From Mallotus nudiflorus (lineage: Eukaryota; Streptophyta; Magnoliopsida; Malpighiales; Euphorbiaceae), in the NCBI GenBank assembly GCA_947683625.1, contig CANTUR010000623.1, positions 1,005,001 to 1,069,000 on the forward strand: DNA of 64,000 nucleotides, given 5' to 3'. A model generated the notes under the pieces. The model saw nothing but the letters and a program-made list of their open reading frames with translations, was not told the DNA's origin and made no database searches. Made by a program: the position numbers and the translations under genes. Of the stretch, positions 1 to 10,160 are shown piece by piece; position 1 is the stretch's first letter, and each line of letters begins with the position of its first letter.

Positions 1-17
1 TAACAAACCTAAATGCT

Positions 18-1436
18 TTGATGTGTAGGATCTTAAAGGCTAAATACTTCCCATCCAGTTCTTTTTTAGAAGCTTCAATTGGCTATAATCCTAGTTTTAT
101 ATGGCAGAGCATATGGGCTATTAAGGATTTAATTCGTAAGGGTGCTAGCATGCGGGTGGGAGATGGTAAGGATTTCTCCATTTGGACACACCCATGGCTT
201 TTGGACAAGCATAATGACTTTGTTTTAACTCCATGTTGGCAGGGTCTTAAGGTGGTTTATGTTAGCTCACTTTTTCTCATTAATACTAAATAGTGGGATT
301 AATATACCATTAGGGATCTATTTAATGATAGGGATGCTAATATTATTTTGAGTATTTCCCTTAGTCTAAGGGAAATTTTAGATTATTCAGTTTGGCATTT
401 GGATCAAAAGGGCAACTTTTCGGTGAGGAGTTGTTATAAAGCTATTAAAGGTGAGATTGAATCCAGTCAGAATTCTATTTGGCCTAGAATTTGGTAGATG
501 AAGGTTCTAAATAAAGTGAAGCACTTTCTTTAGCGTGATAGCATGACTTGTCTTCCTACAAACTCAACCTTAGCTCTTCGCCATATTCTTATTAATATTC
601 TTTGTCCTCTTTGTTCTCTTTAGCCAGAAATGGCTTTACATTATTTGTTTTATTGCCTTATAGTTAACTGGTGTTAATCTTTATTTAGGCTAATGGTTCA
701 AGGCTTTATATATGTCTATGGTTGATTGGTTGCGACTTAATCTTTTCTCATTGTCACTTCATGAAGGTATAATTTTCTCGATCATCTATTAGGAGCCTTA
801 GAATAATGGAAAAAAATGGGTTTGGCAGTCTAGAAAGCATAAACCTTTTACTATTTTGAATATTGTAAGTAAGTTTTTGGAGTGATGGAAATCAACAAGG
901 GCTCATCCTTATTTTTTGCTATCCTTGGAAGTTAATAATATGGATGGTGATGTGGTCTAGACTAAGCCTAAGCTGGGAATGCTGAAGTTGAATTTGGATG
1001 CAGCCTCTTTTGTAAATGAGAGGGCCTTAAGTTTTAGGTGGGTGCTTAGAGATTTAGATGGTGTTTTTTTTTCATGCTTGCACAATTCATGTTAATAATA
1101 ATTTCAGTCCTAATGAGGCAGAGGCTGTCTCTATTTATGAAGCTTTGAGTTGGATTTATGGTCTAGGGGTTGATAATGTTGTGCTTGAATCGGATGCCTA
1201 GCAGGTTGTGGGGGCACTTCAAAAACTTGATTATTTTTGCTTTAGATTTAATTATTGATTATTGTAATATTCTTTTAAAACACTCTAAAAATGTAAGTGT
1301 CAAATTTTTTAGGAGATTAGCTAATGAAGCTGCTTATAGGTGTGCTGAAGCTGCTCATTACATATCTAGTTTAAGAGAGTGGTCCTCTATCCCTCTCTTT
1401 CTTGATTCTATTATTTCTGCTAAAGTTTTTAATTAA
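18..1436 (+). pseudogene. LINE (non-LTR retrotransposon) 3' part: RT tail, zf-RVT, RNase H
   Basis: This is the C-terminal part of a plant L1-type LINE polyprotein, read in several frames with stops. At 18-293 the translation has the region after the RT of plant LINEs (RILKAKYFP, SIWAIKDLIRKG, VGDGKDFSIWTHPWLLD). From about 300 to 660 there is a decayed zinc-binding RT-associated segment (VWHLDQKGNFSVRSCYKAI, then CPLCS and HYLFYC). An RNase H follows from about 961. Its Asp-Glu-Asp catalytic positions are visible in LNLDAASF, NEAEAV and LESDA. A stop directly follows ESDA, and at least one frameshift lies near 1075. The frame ends at 1436. The RT core and ORF1 lie outside the window. It cannot be functional; the family assignment is confident. 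Confidence 0.85.
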
Positions 1437-1447
1437 TGCAAGTTCAG

Positions 1448-1451
<4 letters not shown>

Positions 1452-1521
<70 letters not shown>

Positions 1522-1545
1522 TTATTTATTTATTTATTTATTAGG
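1452..1545. repeat. (TA)n microsatellite followed by (TTTA)n
   Basis: About 29 TA dinucleotides run from 1452 to 1509, then a short ATTT/TTTA tract to about 1545. It lies directly behind the LINE pseudogene, so it is probably the expanded simple-repeat 3' tail of that LINE copy. Confidence 0.9.
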
Positions 1546-2095
1546 CTAGTTTTTGAGCTGTAAGCCTGTAGTTATATGTAATAGGTCTTAGTATTAGGAT
1601 GAAACTGTAGCTCTTGAATTTGGTTCTAAGAATGAGTCAAATCCTTAGTTTGTATATATTTTTGACTGAAAATGAAATAAAGGGATCATCACAATTGACA
1701 CAGAAAATAATTAAACTCTTTTATTCCATTTGTAGCTTTTTATTCACTTTTCAGATCCCTATGATGAGCTTCCCTATTGGAGAAATCTTTTATTGGATTC
1801 ATTTCTAGTAAATTAAAAAGGTTAAGAGCTTCTCTTGGTCATGTTATCACTATGTGCTAATAACAAAACCTTGTTCCTTATTTTGATTTTTTTGTGATGG
1901 GCTCACAAAACCCATTTTTTAAATAATCTAAAGATATTTATTAAAATATTTTGTCTAGAAAACATCTTTTTAGTATGCCTAATGGGACCTTTGTATATTG
2001 ATACAAGCGAGAAGTCAAAAGTAAAAGGAGATGTCAAATAGATCTATTGATAAGATGTCCTTTTCAAACCAAAAGGAGACTGAATTTCTTCAAAT
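1546..2095. other. Intergenic, no recognisable gene
   Basis: AT-rich sequence with one short open frame at 1614-1808 that shows no family resemblance. I see no promoter, repeat or coding signal I can support. Confidence 0.5.
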
Positions 2096-2099
2096 TCTC

Positions 2100-3209
2100 C
2101 ATAAGACTTAAAGGTTGGTGATCCCATTGACATAGAGGAGTACAATAAGAGTCTTCCACCTCATAGGCCACCGGTGTTAAGCCACAAGGATGTGGAGTCC
2201 ATATGCAATGAAGTGGCTAAGGAAAACCATATGATTTCCAATAATTTGATTGACCAGATGTTCACAATGTTATGGATAATTTTAGAATAGAATGAGCGAC
2301 TTCAAAAAGAATCAATGAAGTAGTTAGATGATATCTCTAAAGGGATAAATTATTTGGTCTTTGTATTAGAGGAAAGGCCAAATGTTGAAGGCCATAAGTA
2401 GAGTTATAAGTCTCAAAGTGGAGCCCTAAACCTATAATATGGTAATGTCCATATCTTGAGGAGGCTTGAAGAGGTTGGGTCTTCATAGTTATAAGGTCGA
2501 CAATCGCAAGCCAATCAGTAGCCAAGGCCACCATGATATTTACTTATGATCAATTTGACTAAATGATCGAGTAGGGTTTAGTAATGAGGTTGAGGGCACT
2601 GGTTTTAGGAATGTCAATCCTTCCCTATACAAATATGACCATCAGCTTCCTAAGATTGATCAGTCTTTACTAGGAGATACACTGGAGAAAATGGGCATTG
2701 ATTTTAAGCCTTTTGCTAGGCTGATGTATACCAAACATTACCCTTATTAGGTAGTAGATAAGATTTTCCTATTCTTAAGGGACTACAAAGTTCTTAAGTT
2801 TGTGCTCTTTTATAGGGAAGAACCTAATCAATCTACCATTGAGCATGTAGCATGATTTTCTATTCAATATGGAGAGGTTGTAGCTAATGATTTTTGGTGA
2901 TTAAGGCTTTTCGGGAATTCTTTCATAAAGTCAGTCTTTACTTGTACACTCATCTTCCTGCCAATTCTATTAATTCTTAGAAGGAGTTGGAGGAAAAATT
3001 TTATTTAAAATTTTATCAGCCTACCCCACATATTGCATCAGTTGATCCTAGTAGATCATACCAACTTCTTATAGAGTCTATTAAAGAGTTTATAATGAGA
3101 TATAGAAAGCTACAAACATAGTGAAAAATGGCTTTTTCTAAGGTTGAATGCATTCCTATTATGATTAAAGGTTTGAATTATTCGATGAGGGAGTATTTTA
3201 AAGGGCACT
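2100..3209 (+). pseudogene. Ty3/Gypsy gag remnant (retrotransposon gag domain)
   Basis: A decayed gag reads through several frames and stops. Early parts include PPHRPPVLSHKDVES and KENHMISNNLIDQMF. The core gag region from about 2640 has YDHQLPKI, the capsid-like NDFW and RLFGNSF segments, then YQPTPHIASVDPSRSYQL, SIKEFIMRYRKLQT and NYSMREYFKGH. These match the layout of the retrotransposon gag domain of plant Gypsy elements. The sequence stops abruptly at 3209, exactly where LTR A1 starts with TGTCATAC. That fits interruption by insertion of element A, but no continuation of this gag is seen on the far side. Confidence 0.75.
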
Positions 3210-3639
3210 TGTCATACCTCTTATTTCGGCAAACCCCAAAAATGATATGATGATGATAATAAATTATAAAATCAGTGTAAAAACAAATGTCAATGTTGCT
3301 AAAGCGCATGTAAACCCTAAACCTAAAGAATTGAACTACCTAAACCCTAACTTATACTATTAAAATGATGGGTTTATTATTAATTCAATTGATTGAGATA
3401 TAACTAAGTGAACCAAAACCTTGAAATAACAAGTAACATGCTTTAGGTGATCATTACAAGAGCATGACTACTTAAACATGTAACTCGATAGACTGAGACT
3501 TATTTCATTAGATCAGGCCAAAATTTATGGAAAATAATAATTAATTCTCAAAATTAAAAGTCCAAAAGAACCTTTTCAAACCTTAAAAACCCCTAAAAAC
3601 CTTCTCGAGTCAAAAAATGACAAATAGAACCCTGAGAGA

Positions 3640-3900
3640 GCGTGAATGTATTGTTCACGCATAAAAATGCATAAAACACATGCAAGAGCACGTGAATCAC
3701 ATACCCATGTGCATGAATCATGCGTCCATATGTGCAAGATATATGCAATGAGCATGTAAAACTTGATTTGCACTTACATACACACCCCACGCATACAATG
3801 CTCACCTGCACATTCTGAGCTTATGAGTCACACTTAAATGCACGTGAATCAAGCATATAATTGATGTGAGTCACACATATACATCCTCTCTTACACATGT
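3640..3900 (+). promoter_or_regulatory. CACGTG / GTGAATCA motif cluster in U3 of LTR A1
   Basis: Upstream of the TATA box lie repeated words such as CACGTGAATCA (near 3681 and 3841), CATGTGCATGAATCA and GTGAGTCACACA. CACGTG is the plant G-box core. The partial A3 copy has the same kind of cluster at about 24200-24445. Activity is inferred from position only. Confidence 0.5.
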
Positions 3901-3903
3901 GTC

Positions 3904-3912
3904 TATAAATAG
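3904..3912 (+). promoter_or_regulatory. TATA box of LTR A1
   Basis: TATAAATAG followed by CACTATTCAC. It is preserved at 24451-24459 in A3 and as TATAAGTAG at 10631-10639 in A2, marking the U3/R start of this LTR family. Confidence 0.75.
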
Positions 3913-5668
3913 CACTATTCACCTCATTTAAGGGACTTTTTTCATGACTTTAGCAAAACTCTACCTATTTATAGATTCAAGACACCTTTATTAAACATAT
4001 CTAGCTTACTTTTGTTCTTAATTTAGTGATTTTAAACTCAATTTCATTACCAAACTCAACTTTTTCATTATTAATGCAAACTTCAAAGGTAACAAGACTT
4101 GCATTACACATTATTTTTACATAATTTGGACAAAAATAGTTCATAAATCAAATACCTGAAATTAGTGCTTCTGTTTTCTAAAAACAATTTTAACTAATAC
4201 TTTGAGGAACAAAATGACAAGTTTTGCCCGTTTAATTTCTATTAATTTTGCATTTCTTATCTTATACTTTAATTCTTTATTTTATTTTCGTGCGGCTAGC
4301 AAATTGAAACATTATGTGCTTGTATATTGAGACTGGCCATATTGCATGCTATGTATATTTATTTTCTCAATTTTTTTTCTTTTTATTGCATTTTTCCTTT
4401 TCTCTATACTAAGAATTTGATTTCTAAAAGGAAAATCATTTTCCTAATAAAATTTTCATTTTTGAATAATTTTTGTATATTTTGCAGCATTTTCATCTAA
4501 ATTATATAATTTATATCAAAATTGCAACTATTATCATTTTTACATATTAAAAATGTAAATTTTGCATTTTTCTCATCAAATTCATGTTTCTTCATATTTA
4601 CTATCAAAATAGCATTTTCTGCATATTTTAATTTGAAAAAAGGTTAAAAATGCAATTTTGCTAATAATTTTATGAATTTTAATGTAATTTCCTCAATTTC
4701 ATCATTTTCACACTAAAATATGCATTATTTTTTATAAAATATGAATATTTCACATAAAAATCATCACTTTTACATGTTTTTCACATTTCGTTATCATTTT
4801 CTGCATTAAAATTGCTTCTTTTTCTAACTTTATACTCAATTTTTAGCAAATACTCAATTTTGTCAATTTTAAAATTTATGTGATTGCTATAAGTTTCAGT
4901 ACATAATCAATAAAAGTTTAAAATCCTAAAATCATCAAATCTGCACTCAAAATCTGTATTTTCATTATAAAAATCACATTCTCGACTAGAGGCTCATTCT
5001 TAATGATGAAAAAAATACATTTTTAATCATTTTATTTATTTTTCTAGTAATTCTATTTAATAGTTGAAGTTGCTAGAAAATATTATCATTTTATTTTGAA
5101 TTTTGTCATTATATGCCATTTTTATATGATATTTGCATTTTAGCTATTTTGCTATTTCATACCAAATTATAGTGTTTTGTTGATGAATGGAAGATATACC
5201 TATGCTAACCTCTATTTGTAGGTGTATTCTAGATCTAGGGTTAGATTTACTTTTTCATTTTTTTCTTTTTGATGTATTTTATTAGGAAAGCCATGTAAAA
5301 GTTGTAATTAATTAATTTACTTTTCATTTATTATGTGTTGTGTGTATGTATATAAACTGTCATTCTAAAACTAGAGTGATGTAGTAGCCATATGACAAAT
5401 ATTATGCAATGAGAAATAGTAAAAAACTATATGTGACCTTCTGAACCTATAGTCTCTAATGAGTACGATACTTTTTGAGTGACATGATGTTGTTCTTTAT
5501 TTTTTCTTAGTGATTAGGTAGTGGCTCCAAAACAATTAAAAGTCTCATATCCTCCTAAAACTAAACATGACTCTGTATTGAAAATGGAATGGAATGTCCC
5601 TTGGTAAACAAAAATCCTTATAAACAAAAAAATATCATCCAAGTAAGCATTCCTCTAGTCGCTCATAG

Positions 5669-5687
5669 TGGTGATTCCACTAGGGAC
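5669..5687 (+). other. Putative primer binding site of element A
   Basis: The 19-nt TGGTGATTCCACTAGGGAC begins with TGG just behind the proposed LTR end. It resembles the TGGCAACTCCATAGGGATT found at the same place in element B (29340). The two related sites at LTR-leader borders support each other. I do not assign the tRNA. Confidence 0.5.
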
Positions 5688-5689
5688 AC

Positions 5690-7150
5690 TAATTCAAGAA
5701 GTTAAATTAAAAATGATTATTTCTTATTATATAATACTTGATCATGTGGAGCTCTTCAACATTGAATATTGCACAATATATCACACGTGCATTACTAGTC
5801 CTAATCAGCTGATGATGATGAAACGTGATCCACCATAATTTCATATGAGTCATGGAGTGACCAATTTAGATTCATCATTTTTAGCTTTAACTCATTCCAC
5901 GGGTTATCAAAAGATGGTGGGCTTATTGACCAAAGTCCATTAACCCTAGTCTTAGGGGGCATTCTCGCTAAAGGAACCCTTAGCCTTTCACACTTCTCTA
6001 AGCCCATATAAATAAAACTATTAGAAATTTCCATTAGTGTCCCACTTGGCTTTTGCATGATTACCTTATCCTTATGATGTTTGCTTAACTTGACATTTAT
6101 AAATGATATGATATTCTATAGTTTTTGTCACTATATGATATTATGTAGTTAATTTTTATGGACTGTGCATTCGTAGTACTATATGATTCTCATTAACCTT
6201 ATGTAAGCATAAGGCATGGTGCAATTATACACCTTTATCTAAATAGTTTGTGAAAATTTTCAATCAATATATTTTGATGATAGAACCTATAAAATATCAT
6301 CCATTTGTCTTTTTCAAAATTTAGCATAATAAGCAAGGAATTTTGACTAGATTATGGATACTTCCTTTGAAAAGAAATAAGTAATAAACCTTCAGATGAA
6401 TTCTATATGGCCTCTAGTAAATGTATTAAATGTTGACCTAGTATGCATAAGGTCTGATCCCTTATGCTGGCCATATTTTCTATGCAAACAAGTGCATATG
6501 AATTATGAACATCATTTATGATATTGCAACATGACTCCTATACGAACATTATACATTTACCTTGGGCTCATTTTGAAAACATCCTTTGGTTTATCCTTTG
6601 TATCTTATCTTAGTAAGTTAAAATAGCCTAATATGAGTATGGAACTATAGTCCCTTAATGACTATAGGTTAAAACCCACCTATGAAAGGAATTAATTGAC
6701 CATGTGGGCTGATAAGGTTAGAGATATGTTATTGCTTGTGTTTGGTTTATTTCCTATATAAGAGATGCTAACCAATTTTCTTAAATTTGCTTAATTATAT
6801 ATGCATGACATACATATGAAAAATATATCCTAACTCACATTCTTTTACAGCCATCTTGCACTATGATAATAGGAGTTTTACATGAGCACCCTATGCATAT
6901 ACACACTCACCCTATTCTTTTACAAGGTCATGTCATGCATTCATGTTCACTTTATTTCTTTTTCTTACTAATGTGTAGAATCATAGCTATATATAAGCCT
7001 TTCAAGAAAAGGTAGAAAAGAGACACCGCCTAAAACAGACTAGTGAGATGCATAAGGTATAGTAATAATTCTGATATGGATGAACTAGATAGTAGTTCAG
7101 TTTAGAAGTTTAAGAATAGACTGAGAGAGGGGTTTAAAAATTGCTTACTA
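5690..7150 (+). other. Untranslated leader of element A
   Basis: No coding signal. The block at about 5800-6110 resembles the leader of element B at about 29470-29800: both have a segment about a 'gggctt/gggctc' stretch, then ctaaaggaacc, then 'aactcc/aaatttcc attag', then tgtttgcttaa. The two elements therefore share leader ancestry although their LTRs look unrelated. Confidence 0.45.
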
Positions 7151-7154
7151 ATGA

Positions 7155-8265
7155 CACTATGGTTAAGATCCTCCAAGCTTAAATTAAAGTTGCCAATAAC
7201 CAAGTTTGTAATTCCCTAGATGGAAATAACATTGTCGACATATTGAATGAGGCTTCTAATCTATTAACCCCAAAGTAGATAAAGGAAAGAATGTTATGCA
7301 TACCCCAGTTCTTATTAAAGATGTTGATGAACACTATCATGCTTTTAAAAATGCACTATTAGAGCCCCCTACAAAGATAACTAACATGACTAAGCCTAAA
7401 TCTATAAGGGAAGTCAAACTTCTTGCTAATAGAATGACTTAGCTTGCATTTGCATTCAAAGACAAAGGGTCACATAGGTCCAACAGTTTTACAGACTTCG
7501 CACTATTCAAAGCTGAACTAATATTGGATGATTTCAAGCTGACATTACTAAGTTTGATGGTAATAGAGATTTAAGGGTCCATTTGAGGTTATATGCTACT
7601 TTCATTTCTATAATTTAGCTCACTAAATCACAAATTATTTAATTTTTCTTCACATTGTTAAAAGAAGGGTTGATGCCCTAGTTCTCTGATTTTAAAGATG
7701 AAAAGTGATTGGCCACTATTGACTCAAAAGTTATAAAGACAATACTCAACTAGACATAATCAAAAAGGATTTGGAAACCACAAAGCAAAGACCTGGTGGA
7801 TCTTTCTCTGATTATGTCGCTAATTGGCATTCCAAGGCAATGAGAATAAGAAATCATCTAGCTGAAGATGAACAAATTGAATTGGTGATCAAAGGTTCAC
7901 TCCCCCACCTTAGAAAGAAAATGTTTTTTTGTCCACTATGCTGATTTCAAAGTTCTCTATCAAGCTAAAATTATAATTAAAGATAAAGAGTATTAATAAC
8001 CTTATAATACCTTTTAACGAACCTCATAAATAAATGCTCAAAACCAAAACACCTATGCCAGCATAGTTGAATTCAACCATATTCAACCCAATACCTATAA
8101 CCTACTTTTTATCAATGTTGTTGATAAACCACCTAGAAAAATACTCAAAATTTAACCTACCTTTTTCCAAATTATTTTAAACACTTCAATAGAAGAACCT
8201 TTTACAACATCATAAACCAAGACAACTACCAAACCCATTACCACCCTAAATTGACCCTAACTAAA
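7155..8265 (+). pseudogene. Gypsy (Tat-type) gag remnant of element A
   Basis: Broken gag in several frames. Recognisable parts are CNSLDGNNIVDILNEASNLL at about 7205, LDIIKKDLETTKQRPGGSF at about 7755, then SDYVANWHSKAMRIRNHLAE and DEQIELVIKGSLPHLRKKM. This order (linker, LETTKQKPGESF-type helix, W-R-K-A region, EDEQIE) is the core retrotransposon gag domain of plant Tat-type Gypsy elements. Frameshifts occur near 7600-7760 and 7930. It is the only protein-coding evidence inside element A apart from a small coiled-coil ORF. No protease, RT or integrase was found between A1 and A2. Confidence 0.75.
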
Positions 8266-8277
8266 AGAGGCCATAGA

Positions 8278-9415
8278 GGGGGGGGGGGGGGTGAATAAGG
8301 AAAATTAAAATTAAAAGATAATTAAAGGTGAATCAAGAATTAAATAAGAGTTTAGATGAGGAGTAAGAGAAGAACTCAACAACATAAATTTTAAGGAGTT
8401 TGATTCACAAATGAATCTACGTCTCGACCTAACTTATCCCCAAGTTAGGATTCTTAACACCCACACCAATTTGATTAATCTAGATTAAGTTTACAAGAGT
8501 TTTGTGGCTCAACTCTAACCTTTACAACACAATAAGCTTTTAAAGGCTAAGCTCTAACCAACAATCAATCACAAGTGTTTTGAGGCTTTTAGTTAAACCT
8601 AAACCGCTTGCATTAACTCCTTACTTCCTTTTTTCAACCTAAAAAAGAAGATCAAGAGGAGAGCTAACCTAGCACACAACCAAAACTCAAATACAATTGA
8701 GAATTTTAAGAGTTAAGAAAATTGTTCAAAGAATTTAATTGCTCAACTAACTTGCGTAACTCCTTAAATGAAGTTCTAAGTCTTCAATTTATAGTTGGAG
8801 ATTGAAAAATGGTTGTTGGAAGCCATTAAATTCATCCCTAACCTCTTTATTCTTCATTAAATGCAATTTTAGCTTTTTTAAGATTTTAGACGCTCATGGT
8901 CATGAGCATAGGCTTGGGATCATGAGCATAGACTTAGGGTCATGAGTGTTGAAAAATATAACCATTACTTGCAAAAGTGATTGCTAGCGATGCTCATAGT
9001 CTAGTCCTGGTCATGAGCATGTTGGGCATTTTTCTCATGGACACTCATGGTCAGGTCAGGATCGTGAGTGTAGACTATGAGCATAGGCTAGATCTTGAGC
9101 ACAGGCTAAACTCACTATAACTTGTCTCTTTTACCTCCGAACACACTCCTTTGCACTAGGTTCACTTCCCATACCTTAGGAGACATATGTATGGGTATTT
9201 GAAAGCTTCAAATGTGATTATAGTGCCCTCAAACTTGATCTAAGGTGTAGTCAATTAACATTGCTTTCATTAAGCATAATTAGGTACCTATGCTTATAAT
9301 CACACTTAAACAAAGAATATTAGTGGTCTAAAAATATTTATTAAACTTAAAATAAGGATAGATTAATACTTGATCATGCAAATATTCAACACTAACCTAT
9401 ACTATCACTTTCACT
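8278..9415. mobile_element. Unclassified insertion beginning with a G14 run
   Basis: The gag-derived sequence stops at a run of 14 G (8278-8291), and about 1.1 kb of non-coding sequence of different texture follows. It contains a cluster of repeated words at about 8885-9110. The right edge, about 9415, is placed only where the coiled-coil ORF begins. No LTR, inverted repeat or target duplication was identified, so calling it an insertion is an inference. Confidence 0.35.
8885..9110. repeat. Cluster of CATGAGCATAG-type words
   Basis: About eight imperfect copies of (g)tcatgagcatagg(c)tt occur, direct and inverted, roughly 25 bases apart at the start of the cluster, with TCATGA palindromes. 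Nothing else in the window uses this word. Confidence 0.6.
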
Positions 9416-9422
9416 AAGTAGT

Positions 9423-9702
9423 AGAAGAGATAAAGGATCTAGAGGCGAAGCTCCTTACATTAAAAGAGAAGAAAGGAGAGTTGCCTAAAAAGAACAAAGA
9501 CATAGCATTTGAGTACCATATAATTGCTTCTAGGGTCAAGGATATAAGGAAGACCTTGGCTAACAAAAAAGAAGCTATCCTTGGATGGAAGAAAAACGAG
9601 TATAAAACTTTAATGACTAAGAATAAGTGCTTGGAATCTAGGACACCCTTAGAGGTTTTGGCTTTGACTCTGTATGAGTTGTGTTATGAATTTTTATTAT
9701 AA
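9423..9702 (+). CDS. Small lysine/glutamate-rich coiled-coil ORF near the 3' end of element A
   Basis: An open frame with a predicted coiled coil: a run of Lys, Glu and Leu with heptad-like spacing (IKDLEAKLLTLKEKK, KKNKDIAFEYHIIASRVKDI, ANKKEAILGWKKN), ending RTPLEVLALTLYELCYEFLL. The frame is already open at about 9423; the first in-frame ATG-free start in this stretch is unclear. I do not recognise the family. Position between gag and the 3' LTR suggests an accessory ORF of element A or the tail of an inserted gene. It may be only a fragment. Confidence 0.4.
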
Positions 9703-10151
9703 TTTATGCATGTAATGGCTTTGGATGCCTTATGGTTGTATAACTTGATATTATGACTCCTTCTAATCTTGTTGGCTCTTATTTTGAGCTATTATTATGA
9801 TAGCTTATATTAGATTATTTATTTTAGAACAATTTTTCATTTTAGCTTAATTATAAATCATCATTGGCCATTTCACACACTTGAACACCATAACCACCCA
9901 TAAGATGTAAAAAAAACCATTTTTCAATAGAAATGTCGTCAAAATTTTACAAATTCATTGTTCATAACAAATATATCAACTTTTCTCAAAATGAACACAA
10001 CTTGAAAAGAACAATTCTTTTTATTTAATTTAAAAAGTGGCTTCTATAGCCAATTTAGAACAAAAAACACAAAATAAAACTACCACCAATCAGGAATAGT
10101 GGTAATTTTCTAGTTAAAGGCCAATTATATAACTTTTTCTCTCATTTTCCA
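9703..10151. other. 3' untranslated stretch of element A
   Basis: Non-coding AT-rich sequence between the coiled-coil ORF and the polypurine tract. No repeat or ORF that I can support. Confidence 0.4.
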
Positions 10152-10160
10152 TAAAGTGGG
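10152..10160 (+). other. Polypurine-tract-like site before LTR A2
   Basis: TAAAGTGGG directly precedes the TGTCATAC start of LTR A2, the position expected of the plus-strand primer of an LTR element. Confidence 0.55.

Larger units (their letters stand above)
3210..5665 (+). repeat. LTR A1, 5' LTR of Gypsy-type element A
   Basis: Long terminal repeat starting TGTCATAC, paired with a diverged direct copy at 10161-12515 and a partial one at 23732-24745. Shared blocks include the start, a CACGTG-rich tract, a TATA box at 3904, a long degenerate GCATTTTT-rich tract (about 4200-5150) and a distal block with aggaaagc and gagtgac motifs near 5280-5500. The 3' end at 5665 is inferred from a primer-binding-like TGG starting 4 bases later. 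Copies A1 and A2 stop matching near 5545 and 12515, so A2 appears to lack the last part. Confidence 0.75.

Noticed and set aside
1614..1808. Short open frame behind the LINE
   Set aside because: No family match, AT-driven composition, no regulatory context.
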